Below, one piece after another: positions 5,805-13,244 of a stretch of DNA of 13,380 nucleotides. A program made the position numbers and the translations under genes. The stretch comes from Thermoplasmata archaeon (GTDB taxonomy: Archaea; Thermoplasmatota; Thermoplasmata; Lutacidiplasmatales; UBA184), in the NCBI GenBank assembly GCA_030038885.1, contig JASHQY010000084.1, positions 1 to 13,380 of the forward strand. Reading direction: 5' to 3'. The notes beneath the pieces are model-generated. The model saw nothing but the letters and a program-made list of their open reading frames with translations, searched no databases and had not been told where the DNA came from. The first letter of the stretch is position 1. Each line of letters begins with the position of its first letter.

Positions 5805-6754
5805 TCGCCCGGGCCGAGCCGGGCGCGCCGCGCGACGCGGCGGCTCCAGTCGGCGAAGCCGCCGGGCGAGGTCGCCTCGACGACCCCGAGCACGACCGTT
5901 CCGTCCTCGGTCCGCTCGGCGAACGCGGGCGCGGTCCGCTCCGCCCGGCGCCGGAGCCGCTGCCGGAGCTGGACGCTGTCCTTGAAGCGCGAGGAGCAGT
6001 AGTGGATCGGCACCGAGAGGCGGAGCTCGCGCACGATCCGCTCGGCGACCGCCCGGCTCCCCCGGACGCCCCAGCCGTTCCACGGGTCGACCCGGTAGCC
6101 GCGCGCCCGGAGCGCGTCCTCGTTCGTCTCGGAGAACTCGAGCTCGTTCAGGTTGACGAAGTCGAGCCCGATCGCGTCGAGCGCGAGCAGGAGGCGCCGG
6201 AGCTCGGCCTCCTTCTCGGGCAGCACGGGGATCTCCACGCCGCGCCGGATCCCCCACGCGGGGGCGTCCTCGAGGACCGCGCGGTACGCCCCGCCGCTCC
6301 CGCTCAGCGCGCCCCAGAGGTAGTGGGGGATGTGGAGGCGGAACTCATCGAGTCCCGCCGCGGCGAGCCGGCGCAGCTTCTCCGGGTTCGGCTCGTGGGT
6401 GTAGAGGTGGATGTGGTGGTCGGGCCCGAACTCCCGCTTGAGGAGGCGCACGTAGTGCTCGACGCGATCGACGACCCCGAGCGGATCGCCGCCGGTGATG
6501 CCGGTCCCCCCGGCTCCGATCGCGCGCGCCTCGGCGATCACGTCCGCGTCCGACGTCACCCGCCGCTCGTTGGCGTAGATCACGTCCTGCTGGTTGCGGT
6601 TCGGCGAGACCGGGCAGTAGAAGCAGCGGAAGCGGCAGAGGCCGGTCACGAAGAGGACCATCTTGCGGCCCTCCTGGCACTGGACGCACGCGGGCGAGAG
6701 CTCGCCGCGCACGCTCGAGGCCATCGGCAACAGGTGGAGGCCTCCGGAGTCCAT
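5615..6754 (-). CDS. radical SAM protein, archaeal PflA-like
   Basis: The product is a 379-residue radical SAM enzyme. It should bind a [4Fe-4S] cluster through Cys40, Cys44 and Cys47 (CRFRCFYC) and cleave S-adenosylmethionine. GGTGITGGDPL, about 40 residues on, is the usual glycine-rich SAM contact (GGxP-like). HLYTHEPNP, RLHIPHY, EIPVLPEKE and NLNELEFSETN follow along the barrel. A further CxxC (Cys23, Cys26) lies just upstream of the cluster motif, seen in a subgroup of archaeal members. The substrate is unknown. The ATG at 6754 is chosen because a TATA-like box lies about 30 bases upstream and the longer frame adds ~70 low-complexity Arg-rich residues. The 3' end overlaps the tail of the cysteine-rich gene on the other strand by 190 bases. 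The frame stays convincing to about PTEDALEVERNPLN, so this gene owns most of the overlap. Confidence 0.88.
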   Translation of the reverse strand: MDSGGLHLLPMASSVRGELSPACVQCQEGRKMVLFVTGLCRFRCFYCPVSPNRNQQDVIYANERRVTSDADVIAEARAIGAGGTGITGGDPLGVVDRVEHYVRLLKREFGPDHHIHLYTHEPNPEKLRRLAAAGLDEFRLHIPHYLWGALSGSGGAYRAVLEDAPAWGIRRGVEIPVLPEKEAELRRLLLALDAIGLDFVNLNELEFSETNEDALRARGYRVDPWNGWGVRGSRAVAERIVRELRLSVPIHYCSSRFKDSVQLRQRLRRRAERTAPAFAERTEDGTVVLGVVEATSPGGFADWSRRVARRARLGPGDYLADPARRRVELDPAILRRVARRLPWPAFEVEEYPTEDALEVERNPLNSSARVKTGAAVGGT

Positions 6755-6779
6755 GGGACGCGTCCGAGGCCCCGCTGTC

Positions 6780-6788
6780 GGTAAAAGC
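6780..6788 (-). promoter_or_regulatory. TATA-like box for the radical SAM gene
   Basis: The minus strand reads GCTTTTACC about 30 bases before the ATG at 6754, predicting a nearly leaderless transcript. It is the only AT-rich patch in this part of the 286-base spacer between the radical SAM gene and psmA. Confidence 0.45.
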
Positions 6789-6914
6789 GTTGCCGGCGGC
6801 ACGCGCCCGCGCCGGAGGCGACCGCGGTACCGGCGCGGGGCGGGCACCGCGCGTCCGTCGAGGCGCCCCGGGCGGCCGGTGGAGCGGCGGAGCCTTCGAC
6901 CGGGAGTCCCTCGG

Positions 6915-7010
6915 GTCCGGCGGGGGTTCGCCTCCTTCCGGTGGTGGCCGGACGCCACCAAGTGAGACCGAGGAACGGTCGGGGCGCAGGTTCAAATCCC
7001 CCGCCCGGCT
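6915..7010 (+). other. tRNA-like sequence, possibly a degenerate tRNA-Ser(GGA)
   Basis: GGTTCAAATCC at 6989-6999 is an exact T-loop / B-box match. Upstream lie a perfect 5-bp hairpin, GACCG AGGAA CGGTC (6966-6980), resembling the long variable arm of a type II tRNA, and a perfect 5-bp stem, GGTGG/CCACC (6943-6959), closing a 7-base loop with GGA at the anticodon position, a serine anticodon. GTCCGGC (6915) can pair with GCCCGGC (7003) apart from one C:C mismatch and one G:T pair. Against a working tRNA: base 33 is C instead of T, the T stem has two mismatches, and I find no D arm with the usual AG/GG pattern. It is either a decayed tRNA or coincidence in GC-rich DNA. The TTCAAAT may instead serve as the psmA promoter box. 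Confidence 0.25.
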
Positions 7011-7033
7011 GGCCGCGGCGGACCCCGGAGGGA
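6991..7033 (+). promoter_or_regulatory. psmA promoter-like box and Shine-Dalgarno
   Basis: TTCAAAT (6991-6997) is the AT-rich patch closest upstream of psmA and would place transcription near 7020. GGAGGGA at 7027-7033 is a strong Shine-Dalgarno sequence 7 bases before the ATG at 7041 and fixes that start over the internal ATGs at 7047 and 7062. The box is also explained by the tRNA-like reading above; only one may be right. Confidence 0.45.
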
Positions 7034-7040
7034 CTTCGCG

Positions 7041-7799
7041 ATGGAGATGCAACCCGGCCAGATGGCGTACGACCGAGCGAGCACCGTCTTCTCTCCCGAT
7101 GGCCGCCTGTTCCAGGTGGAGTACGCGCTGCAGGCGATCCAGATGGGTGGGACCGCGGTCGCGGTCACGTTCGATACGGGGATCGTGTTCGTCGCGTTCC
7201 GGAACCTTCCGGTGAGCTCGCTCGCGGACGCGGGGTCGGTCGAGAAGAGCTTCGCGATCGACAGCGGGCTCGGCTGCGTGACCGCCGGGCTGATCGCGGA
7301 CTCGCGGGTCCTCGTCGAGTTCCTCCGGGTCGAGGCCCAGCGCCACCGGCTGACGTTCGGCGAACCCGCGCCGTACACCGTGCTCGGCCACGCGCTCGGG
7401 ACCCTGCTCCAGCAGTTCACGCAGTTCGGCGGGACGCGCCCGTTCGCGGTCTCGCTCCTGCTCGGCGGGTTCAACGGACGGACCCCGGGGCTCGTCGAGC
7501 TCGACCCGAGCGGCGCGACGATCGGCTGGCGCGCGTACGCGATCGGACGGAACCGGCGCGCGGTCGCCGACTACCTCGAGGAGAAGGTCACCGACCGGCT
7601 CGACGAGGACGCCGCGTTCAAGCTCGCGGTGCAGGCCGTCGCCGAGGGCTCGCCGACGCCGTTCCAGCCCGAGGCGCTCGACGCCGCGATCCTCGAACCC
7701 GAGAGCGAGCTGCGCCGGCTCCCGTCGGCCGAGGTCGCCCGACGGGTCCAGGGGCTCTCGTTCATCGGGACGCCCGAGCGCAAGTCGAACGGCCGCTAG
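7041..7799 (+). CDS. psmA: 20S proteasome alpha subunit, divergent
   Basis: PsmA forms the outer rings of the archaeal 20S proteasome, gates substrate entry and docks the PAN or Cdc48 ATPase. In the 252-residue protein, the gate motif YDRASTVFSPDGRLFQVEYA is at 10-29. SVEKSFAID carries Lys69, equivalent to the docking-pocket lysine of Thermoplasma. GLIADSRVLVEF, TQFGGTRPFAVSLLLGGF and DPSG then follow in family order. Usually invariant stretches are changed, for example GGTAVAV for GTTAVG, and RNLPVSS where charged residues are normal. The C-terminal ~40 residues are unlike typical PsmA. It is not beside exosome genes, the common archaeal context. It may be the sole alpha subunit or a paralogue. 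The start is supported by a strong Shine-Dalgarno. The stop shares CTAG with uvrC on the opposite strand. Confidence 0.92.
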   Translation: MEMQPGQMAYDRASTVFSPDGRLFQVEYALQAIQMGGTAVAVTFDTGIVFVAFRNLPVSSLADAGSVEKSFAIDSGLGCVTAGLIADSRVLVEFLRVEAQRHRLTFGEPAPYTVLGHALGTLLQQFTQFGGTRPFAVSLLLGGFNGRTPGLVELDPSGATIGWRAYAIGRNRRAVADYLEEKVTDRLDEDAAFKLAVQAVAEGSPTPFQPEALDAAILEPESELRRLPSAEVARRVQGLSFIGTPERKSNGR

Positions 7800-9544
7800 G
7801 CCGCGTCCGCCCGGGGGGGGCCGGGCGGGGCGGGATCCGCCCCCGCGTCGGCGTGCGCGAACTCCTCGCGCAGGCGCATCCGGCGTCGGGTCCGGTGGTA
7901 CGTCACCGCGAACCGGTGCGCCTCGTCCCGGACCGCGCGCAGAAGCAGCATCGGCGGCGAGTTCGGGTTCGGCCGGAGCGGGGTCGTGCGGTCGGGGACG
8001 TAGACCTCCTCCTCCCGCTTCGCGAGGCCGATCGTCGGGATCCGGTCGGTGAGCCCGAGCTCGGCGAGCGACGCGAGCGCCGCGGAGAGCTGCCCCGCAC
8101 CGCCGTCGATCAGCAGGAGGTCGGGGAGCGGCTCCGACTCCTGAAGCTGCCGGGCGTAGCGACGCCGGACGACCTCGGCGATCATCGCGAAGTCGTTCGT
8201 CCCCGGCACCCCGCGGATGCGGAACCGGCGGTACTCGGAGCGCTTCGGCAGGCCGCGCTCGAACACGACCAGTGATCCCACCGCCTCGCTCCCCTGGAAG
8301 ATCGAGATGTCGGTCCCCTCGATGCGGTTCGGGATCGTCGGGAGGACGAGCAGGTTCTGGAGCGCGAGGAGCACCTCGCGCGGCGCCGCCCGGGGCGCGA
8401 CCTGGTCGACCGTCGCCCGGGCGAGCCGCTCGGCGAGCCGTCCGAGCGCCGCGTAGCGGCCGGTCGGACGGAACTGCACCTCGACGCCCCGCGCGCCGAA
8501 CAGTTCGTCGAGCGTCGCGTCGATCCCGGCCGGCCGCGCCCCGACGACGTAGATCCGCTCGGGGAGCTCGAGCCGCCCCCCGTAGTACTGCGAGAGGAAC
8601 TGGCGCAGGACCTCGCCCGGGTCCGGCATGTCGTCCGCCGGGACCGTGACGAGGTGCGGCTCGGTCGCGCGGACCTCGCCCTCCTCGACGCGCAGGAGGC
8701 CGACCGCGACCCGCAGGCTCGCGGCCTCGATCGGGAACGCGAGCGCGAGCACGTCGGCGCGGGCCGAGCCCCGCCCGATCACCGACTGCCGCTCCGCGAG
8801 CGCCCCGAGCCCCTGGAGCGCGTCCCGCAGGAGCGCGGCGCGCTCGAACTCCTGCCGGGCCGCCGCCCCCCGCATCTCCGCCTCGACCTCGGTGCGCACG
8901 AGCGGCGCCTCGCCGCGGAGGATCGCGACCGCCCGGTCGATCCGCCCGCGGTACTCCTCCCGGCCGATCGCGCCGATGCAGGGCGCGCTGCAGACCTTCA
9001 GGTGGTAGTAGAGGCACGCCTGCTTCGGCAGGCGGACGCACCGCCGCAGCTGGAAGAGGTCGCCGAGCAGCCGCTCGACGCCCCGCGCCTCGCGCGCGCT
9101 CGTGTACGGGCCGAACAGGAGCATCCCCGGGCGGCGGCGCGGCCGCCGCACGAGCACGATCCGGGGGAACTCGTCGTCCCCGGTGACCGCGAGGTACGGG
9201 TAGCTCCGGTCGTCCTTCAGGAGGACGTTGAACGGCGGCTGATACTGCTTCACGAGGCTCGCTTCGAGGAGGAGGGCCTCGCGCTCGGTCGCGGTCGGGA
9301 CGAACTCGACGCTCGCGCTCTGGGCGAGGATCGTGCCGTCCTTCTCGATGCGGGCGCGCAGGTGGTCGAGCACGCGGCGCCGCAGGCTGCGGGACTTCCC
9401 GACGTAGACGACCTCGCCCCGCGCGGACCGGAAGAGGTACACCCCCGGGGCGTCGGGCCCCCGGCGGAACCCCTCGCCGGTCGCCGCGGCGAGCTGGCTC
9501 GCGGGAACGAACGCGGGCAGCGCGACCGGGCGCTCGTCGCTCAT
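7796..9544 (-). CDS. uvrC: excinuclease ABC subunit C lacking the C-terminal HhH domain
   Basis: UvrC makes the two incisions in nucleotide excision repair after UvrA and UvrB find damage. The 582-residue protein has a GIY-YIG nuclease (GVYLF near 34, VYVGK near 46-50) and four Cys (169, 177, 185, 189) where a [4Fe-4S] cluster has been reported in UvrC. The UVR motif for UvrB contact is at about 228-256. The RNase H-like nuclease has Asp412 (TDIS), Asp451 (NDFAMI), Asp480 (LLIDGG) and His543 (DEAHRFAVTYHR). The protein then ends in a ~30-residue Ala/Pro tail: the usual double helix-hairpin-helix DNA-binding domain is absent, and psmA on the other strand leaves no room for it. Its ATG overlaps the uvrA stop as ATGA, so the two are translationally coupled. 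Confidence 0.95.
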   Translation of the reverse strand: MSDERPVALPAFVPASQLAAATGEGFRRGPDAPGVYLFRSARGEVVYVGKSRSLRRRVLDHLRARIEKDGTILAQSASVEFVPTATEREALLLEASLVKQYQPPFNVLLKDDRSYPYLAVTGDDEFPRIVLVRRPRRRPGMLLFGPYTSAREARGVERLLGDLFQLRRCVRLPKQACLYYHLKVCSAPCIGAIGREEYRGRIDRAVAILRGEAPLVRTEVEAEMRGAAARQEFERAALLRDALQGLGALAERQSVIGRGSARADVLALAFPIEAASLRVAVGLLRVEEGEVRATEPHLVTVPADDMPDPGEVLRQFLSQYYGGRLELPERIYVVGARPAGIDATLDELFGARGVEVQFRPTGRYAALGRLAERLARATVDQVAPRAAPREVLLALQNLLVLPTIPNRIEGTDISIFQGSEAVGSLVVFERGLPKRSEYRRFRIRGVPGTNDFAMIAEVVRRRYARQLQESEPLPDLLLIDGGAGQLSAALASLAELGLTDRIPTIGLAKREEEVYVPDRTTPLRPNPNSPPMLLLRAVRDEAHRFAVTYHRTRRRMRLREEFAHADAGADPAPPGPPRADAA

Positions 9545-12384
9545 CGGCGCGCCGCGCGCACGACCGGCACCGGGGCCCCGAGCGCCGGACGGAGGAATCG
9601 GCCGGTGTACGACCCGGGATGCCGCGCGACGTCCTCGGGGGTCCCGGCGACCACGACGTGGCCGCCCGCGCCGCCGCCCTCGGGCCCGAGGTCGATCAGC
9701 CAGTCCGCCGACTTGAGGACGTCCGTGTTGTGCTCGATCACGACCACGGTGTTCCCGCCCGATCGCAGGCGGAACAGGACCGAGAGGAGGCGCTCGACGT
9801 CGGCGAAGTGCAGCCCGGTGGTCGGTTCGTCGAGCAGGTAGAGCGATTTGCCGGTCGGGGGCTTCGAGAGCTCGTAGGCGATCTTGATCCGCTGGGCCTC
9901 GCCGCCGGAGAGCGTGGTCGCGCTCTGCCCGAGGCGCACGTACCCGAGCCCGACCTCGGCGAGCAGGCGGAGCCGGCTCTCGATCCGGCGGTGGTGCGCG
10001 AAGAACGGCAGCGCCTCGTCGACCGTCATCGCGAGGACGTCCGCGATCGTCTTGCCCTTGAACGTCACCTCGAGCGTCTCGGCGTTGAACCGCTGGCCGC
10101 CGCACTCCTCGCACGCCACGTAGACGTCGGGCAGGAAGTGCATCTCGTAGCGGAGGACGCCGTCGCCCTCGCACGCCTCGCAGCGCCCGCCGGCGACGTT
10201 GAAGCTGAACCGGCCCGGAGCGAACCCGCGCGCCTTCGCCTCGGGCAGGCTCGCGAACAGTTCGCGGATCGGGGTCATGACGCCGGTGTACGTCGCGGGG
10301 TTGCTGCGCGGCGTCCGACCGATCGGCGACTGGTCGATCAGGAGGACCCGGTCGATCTCGTCGATCCCCTCGATGTAGTCGTGGCGCCCCGGCGCGTCGC
10401 GGCCGAGCCCCAGGTGGCGGCGGACCGCCTTGTAGAGGATCTCCTCGAGGACGGTCGATTTCCCGCTGCCCGAGACCCCCGAGAGCGCGACGAACAGGCC
10501 GAGCGGGATCCGCACGTCCTCGCCCTTCAGGTTGTGCTCGCGGGGTCCGTGGATCGTGAGGTACCGGCCCGCGGGGGGGGCCCGGTGCTCGGGGACCGCG
10601 ATCGCCCGCCGCCCACCGAGGAACTCGGCGGTGAGCGAGCGCGGCGTCCCTGCGATCCGGTCGGGGGGCCCCGAGTAGAGGATCTCGCCGCCGTTCACCC
10701 CGGCGCCGGGCCCGAGGTCGACGAGCCAGTCGGAAGCGCGCATCGTCATCTCGTCGTGCTCGACGACGAGCAGCGTGTTCCCGAGGTCGCGCAGGGTCTT
10801 CAGGGTCGCGAGCAGGCGCGCGTGGTCCCGGGGATGGAGGCCGATCGACGGCTCGTCGAGGATGTACAGCACGCCGACGAGCCCCGAGCCGATCTGGGTC
10901 GCGAGCGCGATTCGCTCCGCCTCCCCGCCCGAGAGCGTGCCCGAGGCCCGGTCGAGCGTGAGGTACGTCAGGCCGACGTTCTCGAGGAAGCCGAGCCGGG
11001 CGCGGATCTCCTTGACGACCTGCCCCACGATCTGCTCGTCCCGCTCGGCGAGCGTGAGCCGCCGGAACATCGCCGCCGCGTCGGCGACCGTCATCGCGGC
11101 GACGTCCGCGATCGACCGGCCCTCGACCGTGACCGCGAGGCTCGCCGGCTTGAGCCGCCGTCCGCCGCAGGCCCGGCAGGGGACGAACGAGAGGAAGCCG
11201 AGGTAGTACTCCTTCGCGCCCTCGCTCTTCGTCGCCTTCCAGCGCCGCTCGACCGCCGCGACGAGGCCCTCGCGGAGCCACCCCGAACCCCACCAGTGGC
11301 CCGGGCCGCGGATCGTCCAGCCGAGGCTCTTGTCGGAGCCGTACATCAGCGCCTTCCACCCCTTCTCCGAGAGCTCGCGCACCGGCCGGTGCGGCCGATA
11401 CCCGAACAGCTCGCCGAAGAGCGCGAGCCCGCGGCTGTCCGGCGTGAGCCCCCAGACCGCGATCGCCTTGCCGAGCGGCTTGTCCTTGTCGGGGACGATC
11501 CGGTCCGGGTCCGCGTGCAGCGTCGCCCCGATCCCGAGGCACTCGGGACAGGCGCCGAACGGATTGTTGAACGAGAACATCCGTGGCGTGAGCTCCTCGA
11601 TCGAGAACCCGCACTCCGGGCAGGCCCGGCGGCTGGAGAACGTCTCGCGCGCGCCGCCCGGCCGACGCAGGATCACGAGCCCGTCGGCGAGGTCGCGCGC
11701 GAGGGCGATCGCCTCGGCGAGGCGGGTCGCCTCGGAGGGCCCGACGTCGAAGCTGTCGACCACGACCTCGATCGAGTGCTTCTTGTTCTTCTCGAGGCGG
11801 ACCTCGGGTCCCGGGAGCCGCACCTCGACGCCGTCCAGGACGAAGCGACGGTGCCCGGCCTTGCGCAGCCGTTCGAGCACGTCCTTGTGTTCGCCCTTCA
11901 TCGCGCGGACGACCGGAGCGATCACGTCGACCCGCTCGCCGGTCGCGCGCGCGGTGATCGCGTCCGCGATCCGGTCGACCGACTGCGAGGCGATCTCGTG
12001 GCCGTCGTGCGGGCAGTGGGGCACGCCGATGCGGGCGAAGAGGAGCCGCAGGTAGTCGTAGAGCTCGGTCACGGTCCCGACCGTGGAGCGCGGGTTGCGG
12101 CTGCCCGCGCGCTGCTCGATCGCGATCGCCGGCGAGAGCCCGTCGATCGAATCGACGTCCGGCTTGTCCATCTGGCCGAGGAACTGGCGGGCGTACGAGG
12201 ACAGGCTCTCGATGTACCGGCGCTGGCCCTCGGCGTAGAGCGTGTCGAACGCGAGCGAGGACTTCCCGGAGCCGCTGACCCCGGTGATCACGATGAACTT
12301 GCCGCGCGGCAGATCGAGCGTGACGTCCTTCAGGTTGTGCTGACGCGCGCCGCGGATGCGGATCGCCTCGGACGGTTCGGGCAC
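9541..12384 (-). CDS. uvrA: excinuclease ABC subunit A
   Basis: UvrA is the dimeric ATPase that scans DNA for bulky lesions and loads UvrB. The 947-residue length is typical. The N-terminal half has Walker A GVSGSGKSS (35-43), a zinc module with two CPEC-type pairs at about 252-282, and LSGGEAERIALA with LDEPSIGLHPRD near 480-515. The C-terminal half repeats Walker A GVSGSGKST near 635-643, then a second zinc module (CEACEGDG, CEECGG at about 732-760), LSGGEAQRIKIA and LDEPTTGLH. All ATP-binding and zinc residues look intact. The GTG at 12384 is chosen because GGAGG lies 5 bases upstream and the longer frame would overlap the preceding gene. It is the middle gene of the hydrolase-uvrA-uvrC operon. 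uvrB is not in the window. In archaea, UvrABC is generally viewed as acquired from bacteria. Confidence 0.97.
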   Translation of the reverse strand: MPEPSEAIRIRGARQHNLKDVTLDLPRGKFIVITGVSGSGKSSLAFDTLYAEGQRRYIESLSSYARQFLGQMDKPDVDSIDGLSPAIAIEQRAGSRNPRSTVGTVTELYDYLRLLFARIGVPHCPHDGHEIASQSVDRIADAITARATGERVDVIAPVVRAMKGEHKDVLERLRKAGHRRFVLDGVEVRLPGPEVRLEKNKKHSIEVVVDSFDVGPSEATRLAEAIALARDLADGLVILRRPGGARETFSSRRACPECGFSIEELTPRMFSFNNPFGACPECLGIGATLHADPDRIVPDKDKPLGKAIAVWGLTPDSRGLALFGELFGYRPHRPVRELSEKGWKALMYGSDKSLGWTIRGPGHWWGSGWLREGLVAAVERRWKATKSEGAKEYYLGFLSFVPCRACGGRRLKPASLAVTVEGRSIADVAAMTVADAAAMFRRLTLAERDEQIVGQVVKEIRARLGFLENVGLTYLTLDRASGTLSGGEAERIALATQIGSGLVGVLYILDEPSIGLHPRDHARLLATLKTLRDLGNTLLVVEHDEMTMRASDWLVDLGPGAGVNGGEILYSGPPDRIAGTPRSLTAEFLGGRRAIAVPEHRAPPAGRYLTIHGPREHNLKGEDVRIPLGLFVALSGVSGSGKSTVLEEILYKAVRRHLGLGRDAPGRHDYIEGIDEIDRVLLIDQSPIGRTPRSNPATYTGVMTPIRELFASLPEAKARGFAPGRFSFNVAGGRCEACEGDGVLRYEMHFLPDVYVACEECGGQRFNAETLEVTFKGKTIADVLAMTVDEALPFFAHHRRIESRLRLLAEVGLGYVRLGQSATTLSGGEAQRIKIAYELSKPPTGKSLYLLDEPTTGLHFADVERLLSVLFRLRSGGNTVVVIEHNTDVLKSADWLIDLGPEGGGAGGHVVVAGTPEDVARHPGSYTGRFLRPALGAPVPVVRAARR

Positions 12385-12389
12385 GGTCG

Positions 12390-12394
12390 CCTCC
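12390..12394 (-). promoter_or_regulatory. Shine-Dalgarno for uvrA
   Basis: The minus strand reads CCGGAGGCGACC and then the GTG at 12384, so GGAGG lies 5 bases before the start, within the 14-base gap after the hydrolase stop. It decides the start against the upstream ATG at 12516, which would put 44 non-conserved Arg/Ala-rich residues on the protein. Confidence 0.7.
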
Positions 12395-12398
12395 GGGC

Positions 12399-13121
12399 CT
12401 ACGGCGGGAGCAGCGCGGCGACCGTCGCGCTCAGGCGGTCGAGCACGTGCGCCTGGACCCGCCGCCCGAGCTCGGCGGAGGCCGGCCGCGTGTCGCCCAT
12501 CACGCTCTCGGGCCACTCGGCCTCGGTCCCGGCGCCGGGCAGGAACGGGCTGCGCCGGTTCTCGACGACCGGCCGCTCGGGTCCGACGGTCGCCGGCGCC
12601 AGCGCGAGGACGCGCGACGTTTCGAGGAGACCGGCGTGGCCGTCGGTGGCGGGCGCGTCGCGGCCGCGCAGCTCGTAGACGAAGTCGTAGTCCGACAGGA
12701 CGGCCACCCGGACGCCGGGATGCGAGCGCATCGCGTCGTCCGCCGCCTCGCGCAGGGCGGCCATGTGGCCGCGCTCCGCGTGCCCCGACAGGACGAGGAT
12801 CCGGCGGACCCCCGAGCGCGCGAGCTCCGAGAGCACGCCCGCGACGTGGTCCTCGAGCTGGGCGATCGAGAGCGAGACGGTCCCCGGGAATCGGCGCGCC
12901 CCCGGCGCGGAGCCGTACGGGACCGTCGGCGCGATCAGCGCGTCCACGCGGTCGGCGAGCGCCGCCGCGGTCGCCTCGGCCTGGATCTGGTCGGCGCCCA
13001 GCGGGAGGTGGGGGCCATGGGCCTCGAGCGCACCGACCGGCAGGATCACGAGCGGGTTCTTCGCGAGCTGCCGCTCGAACGACCGGGAGTCGAGCTCCGC
13101 GAGCCGACGGGACGCGCTCAC
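12399..13121 (-). CDS. creatininase-family metal-dependent amidohydrolase
   Basis: The family includes creatininase, the archaeal formylaminopyrimidine deformylase ArfB (riboflavin and F420 synthesis) and the mycofactocin peptidase MftE. Which reaction this 240-residue member catalyses cannot be read from sequence. Metal ligands are visible in EAHGPHLPLGAD (Glu33, His35, Asp44), SGHAERGH (His114) and LLETS (Glu167). FPGTVSLS (78-85) and MGDTRPASAELG near 208-219 are further family blocks. The usual NGHGGN motif reads SGHAER, so the Gly-Gly-Asn is missing. The GTG at 13121 lies about 26 bases after a TATA box and makes a leaderless message; the longer frame to 13229 would start upstream of the promoter. 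It is the first gene of the operon with uvrA 14 bases downstream, though no repair role is known for the family. Confidence 0.85.
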   Translation of the reverse strand: MSASRRLAELDSRSFERQLAKNPLVILPVGALEAHGPHLPLGADQIQAEATAAALADRVDALIAPTVPYGSAPGARRFPGTVSLSIAQLEDHVAGVLSELARSGVRRILVLSGHAERGHMAALREAADDAMRSHPGVRVAVLSDYDFVYELRGRDAPATDGHAGLLETSRVLALAPATVGPERPVVENRRSPFLPGAGTEAEWPESVMGDTRPASAELGRRVQAHVLDRLSATVAALLPP

Positions 13122-13142
13122 GGGAGGAACGACCGGGGCGGC

Positions 13143-13150
13143 GTATTTAA
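13143..13150 (-). promoter_or_regulatory. TATA box for the hydrolase-uvrA-uvrC operon
   Basis: The minus strand reads GGGTTAAATACGCC. TTAAATAC is a good archaeal TATA core, and its centre lies about 26 bases from the GTG at 13121, so transcription would start at the start codon itself. This is the clearest leaderless promoter in the window. Confidence 0.65.
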
Positions 13151-13244
13151 CCCGGGCCGGGAGGTCGAGGAACGGGCGACGCCCGGCGGGCGCGACCGCC
13201 GACCTCTTGGCCGTGGACAGTGTGCCCACCGGTTTCGCCGCGCG

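Noticed and set aside
6755..6961. Longer N-terminus for the radical SAM protein
   Set aside because: The extra ~70 residues are Arg/Pro-rich without family resemblance and lie upstream of the likely promoter.
6345..9041. 898-codon minus-strand frame across the radical SAM gene, psmA and uvrC
   Set aside because: Crosses three well-supported genes in wrong frames or on the wrong strand and has no recognisable motif.
10573..10580. Second G8 run as a frameshift in uvrA
   Set aside because: The UvrA frame reads through it intact with conserved sequence on both sides.
7796..11614. 1272-codon minus-strand frame that would fuse uvrC to upstream sequence
   Set aside because: Only the part from 9544 is UvrC. 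The upstream half is uvrA read in a wrong frame, and the ATG overlapping the uvrA stop explains the true start.
9619..12678. Open frame of ~1000 codons on the plus strand opposite uvrA
   Set aside because: Made of Asp/Arg/Val/Leu-rich low-complexity sequence without any motif. It is the antisense shadow of a clear uvrA in ~70% GC DNA.
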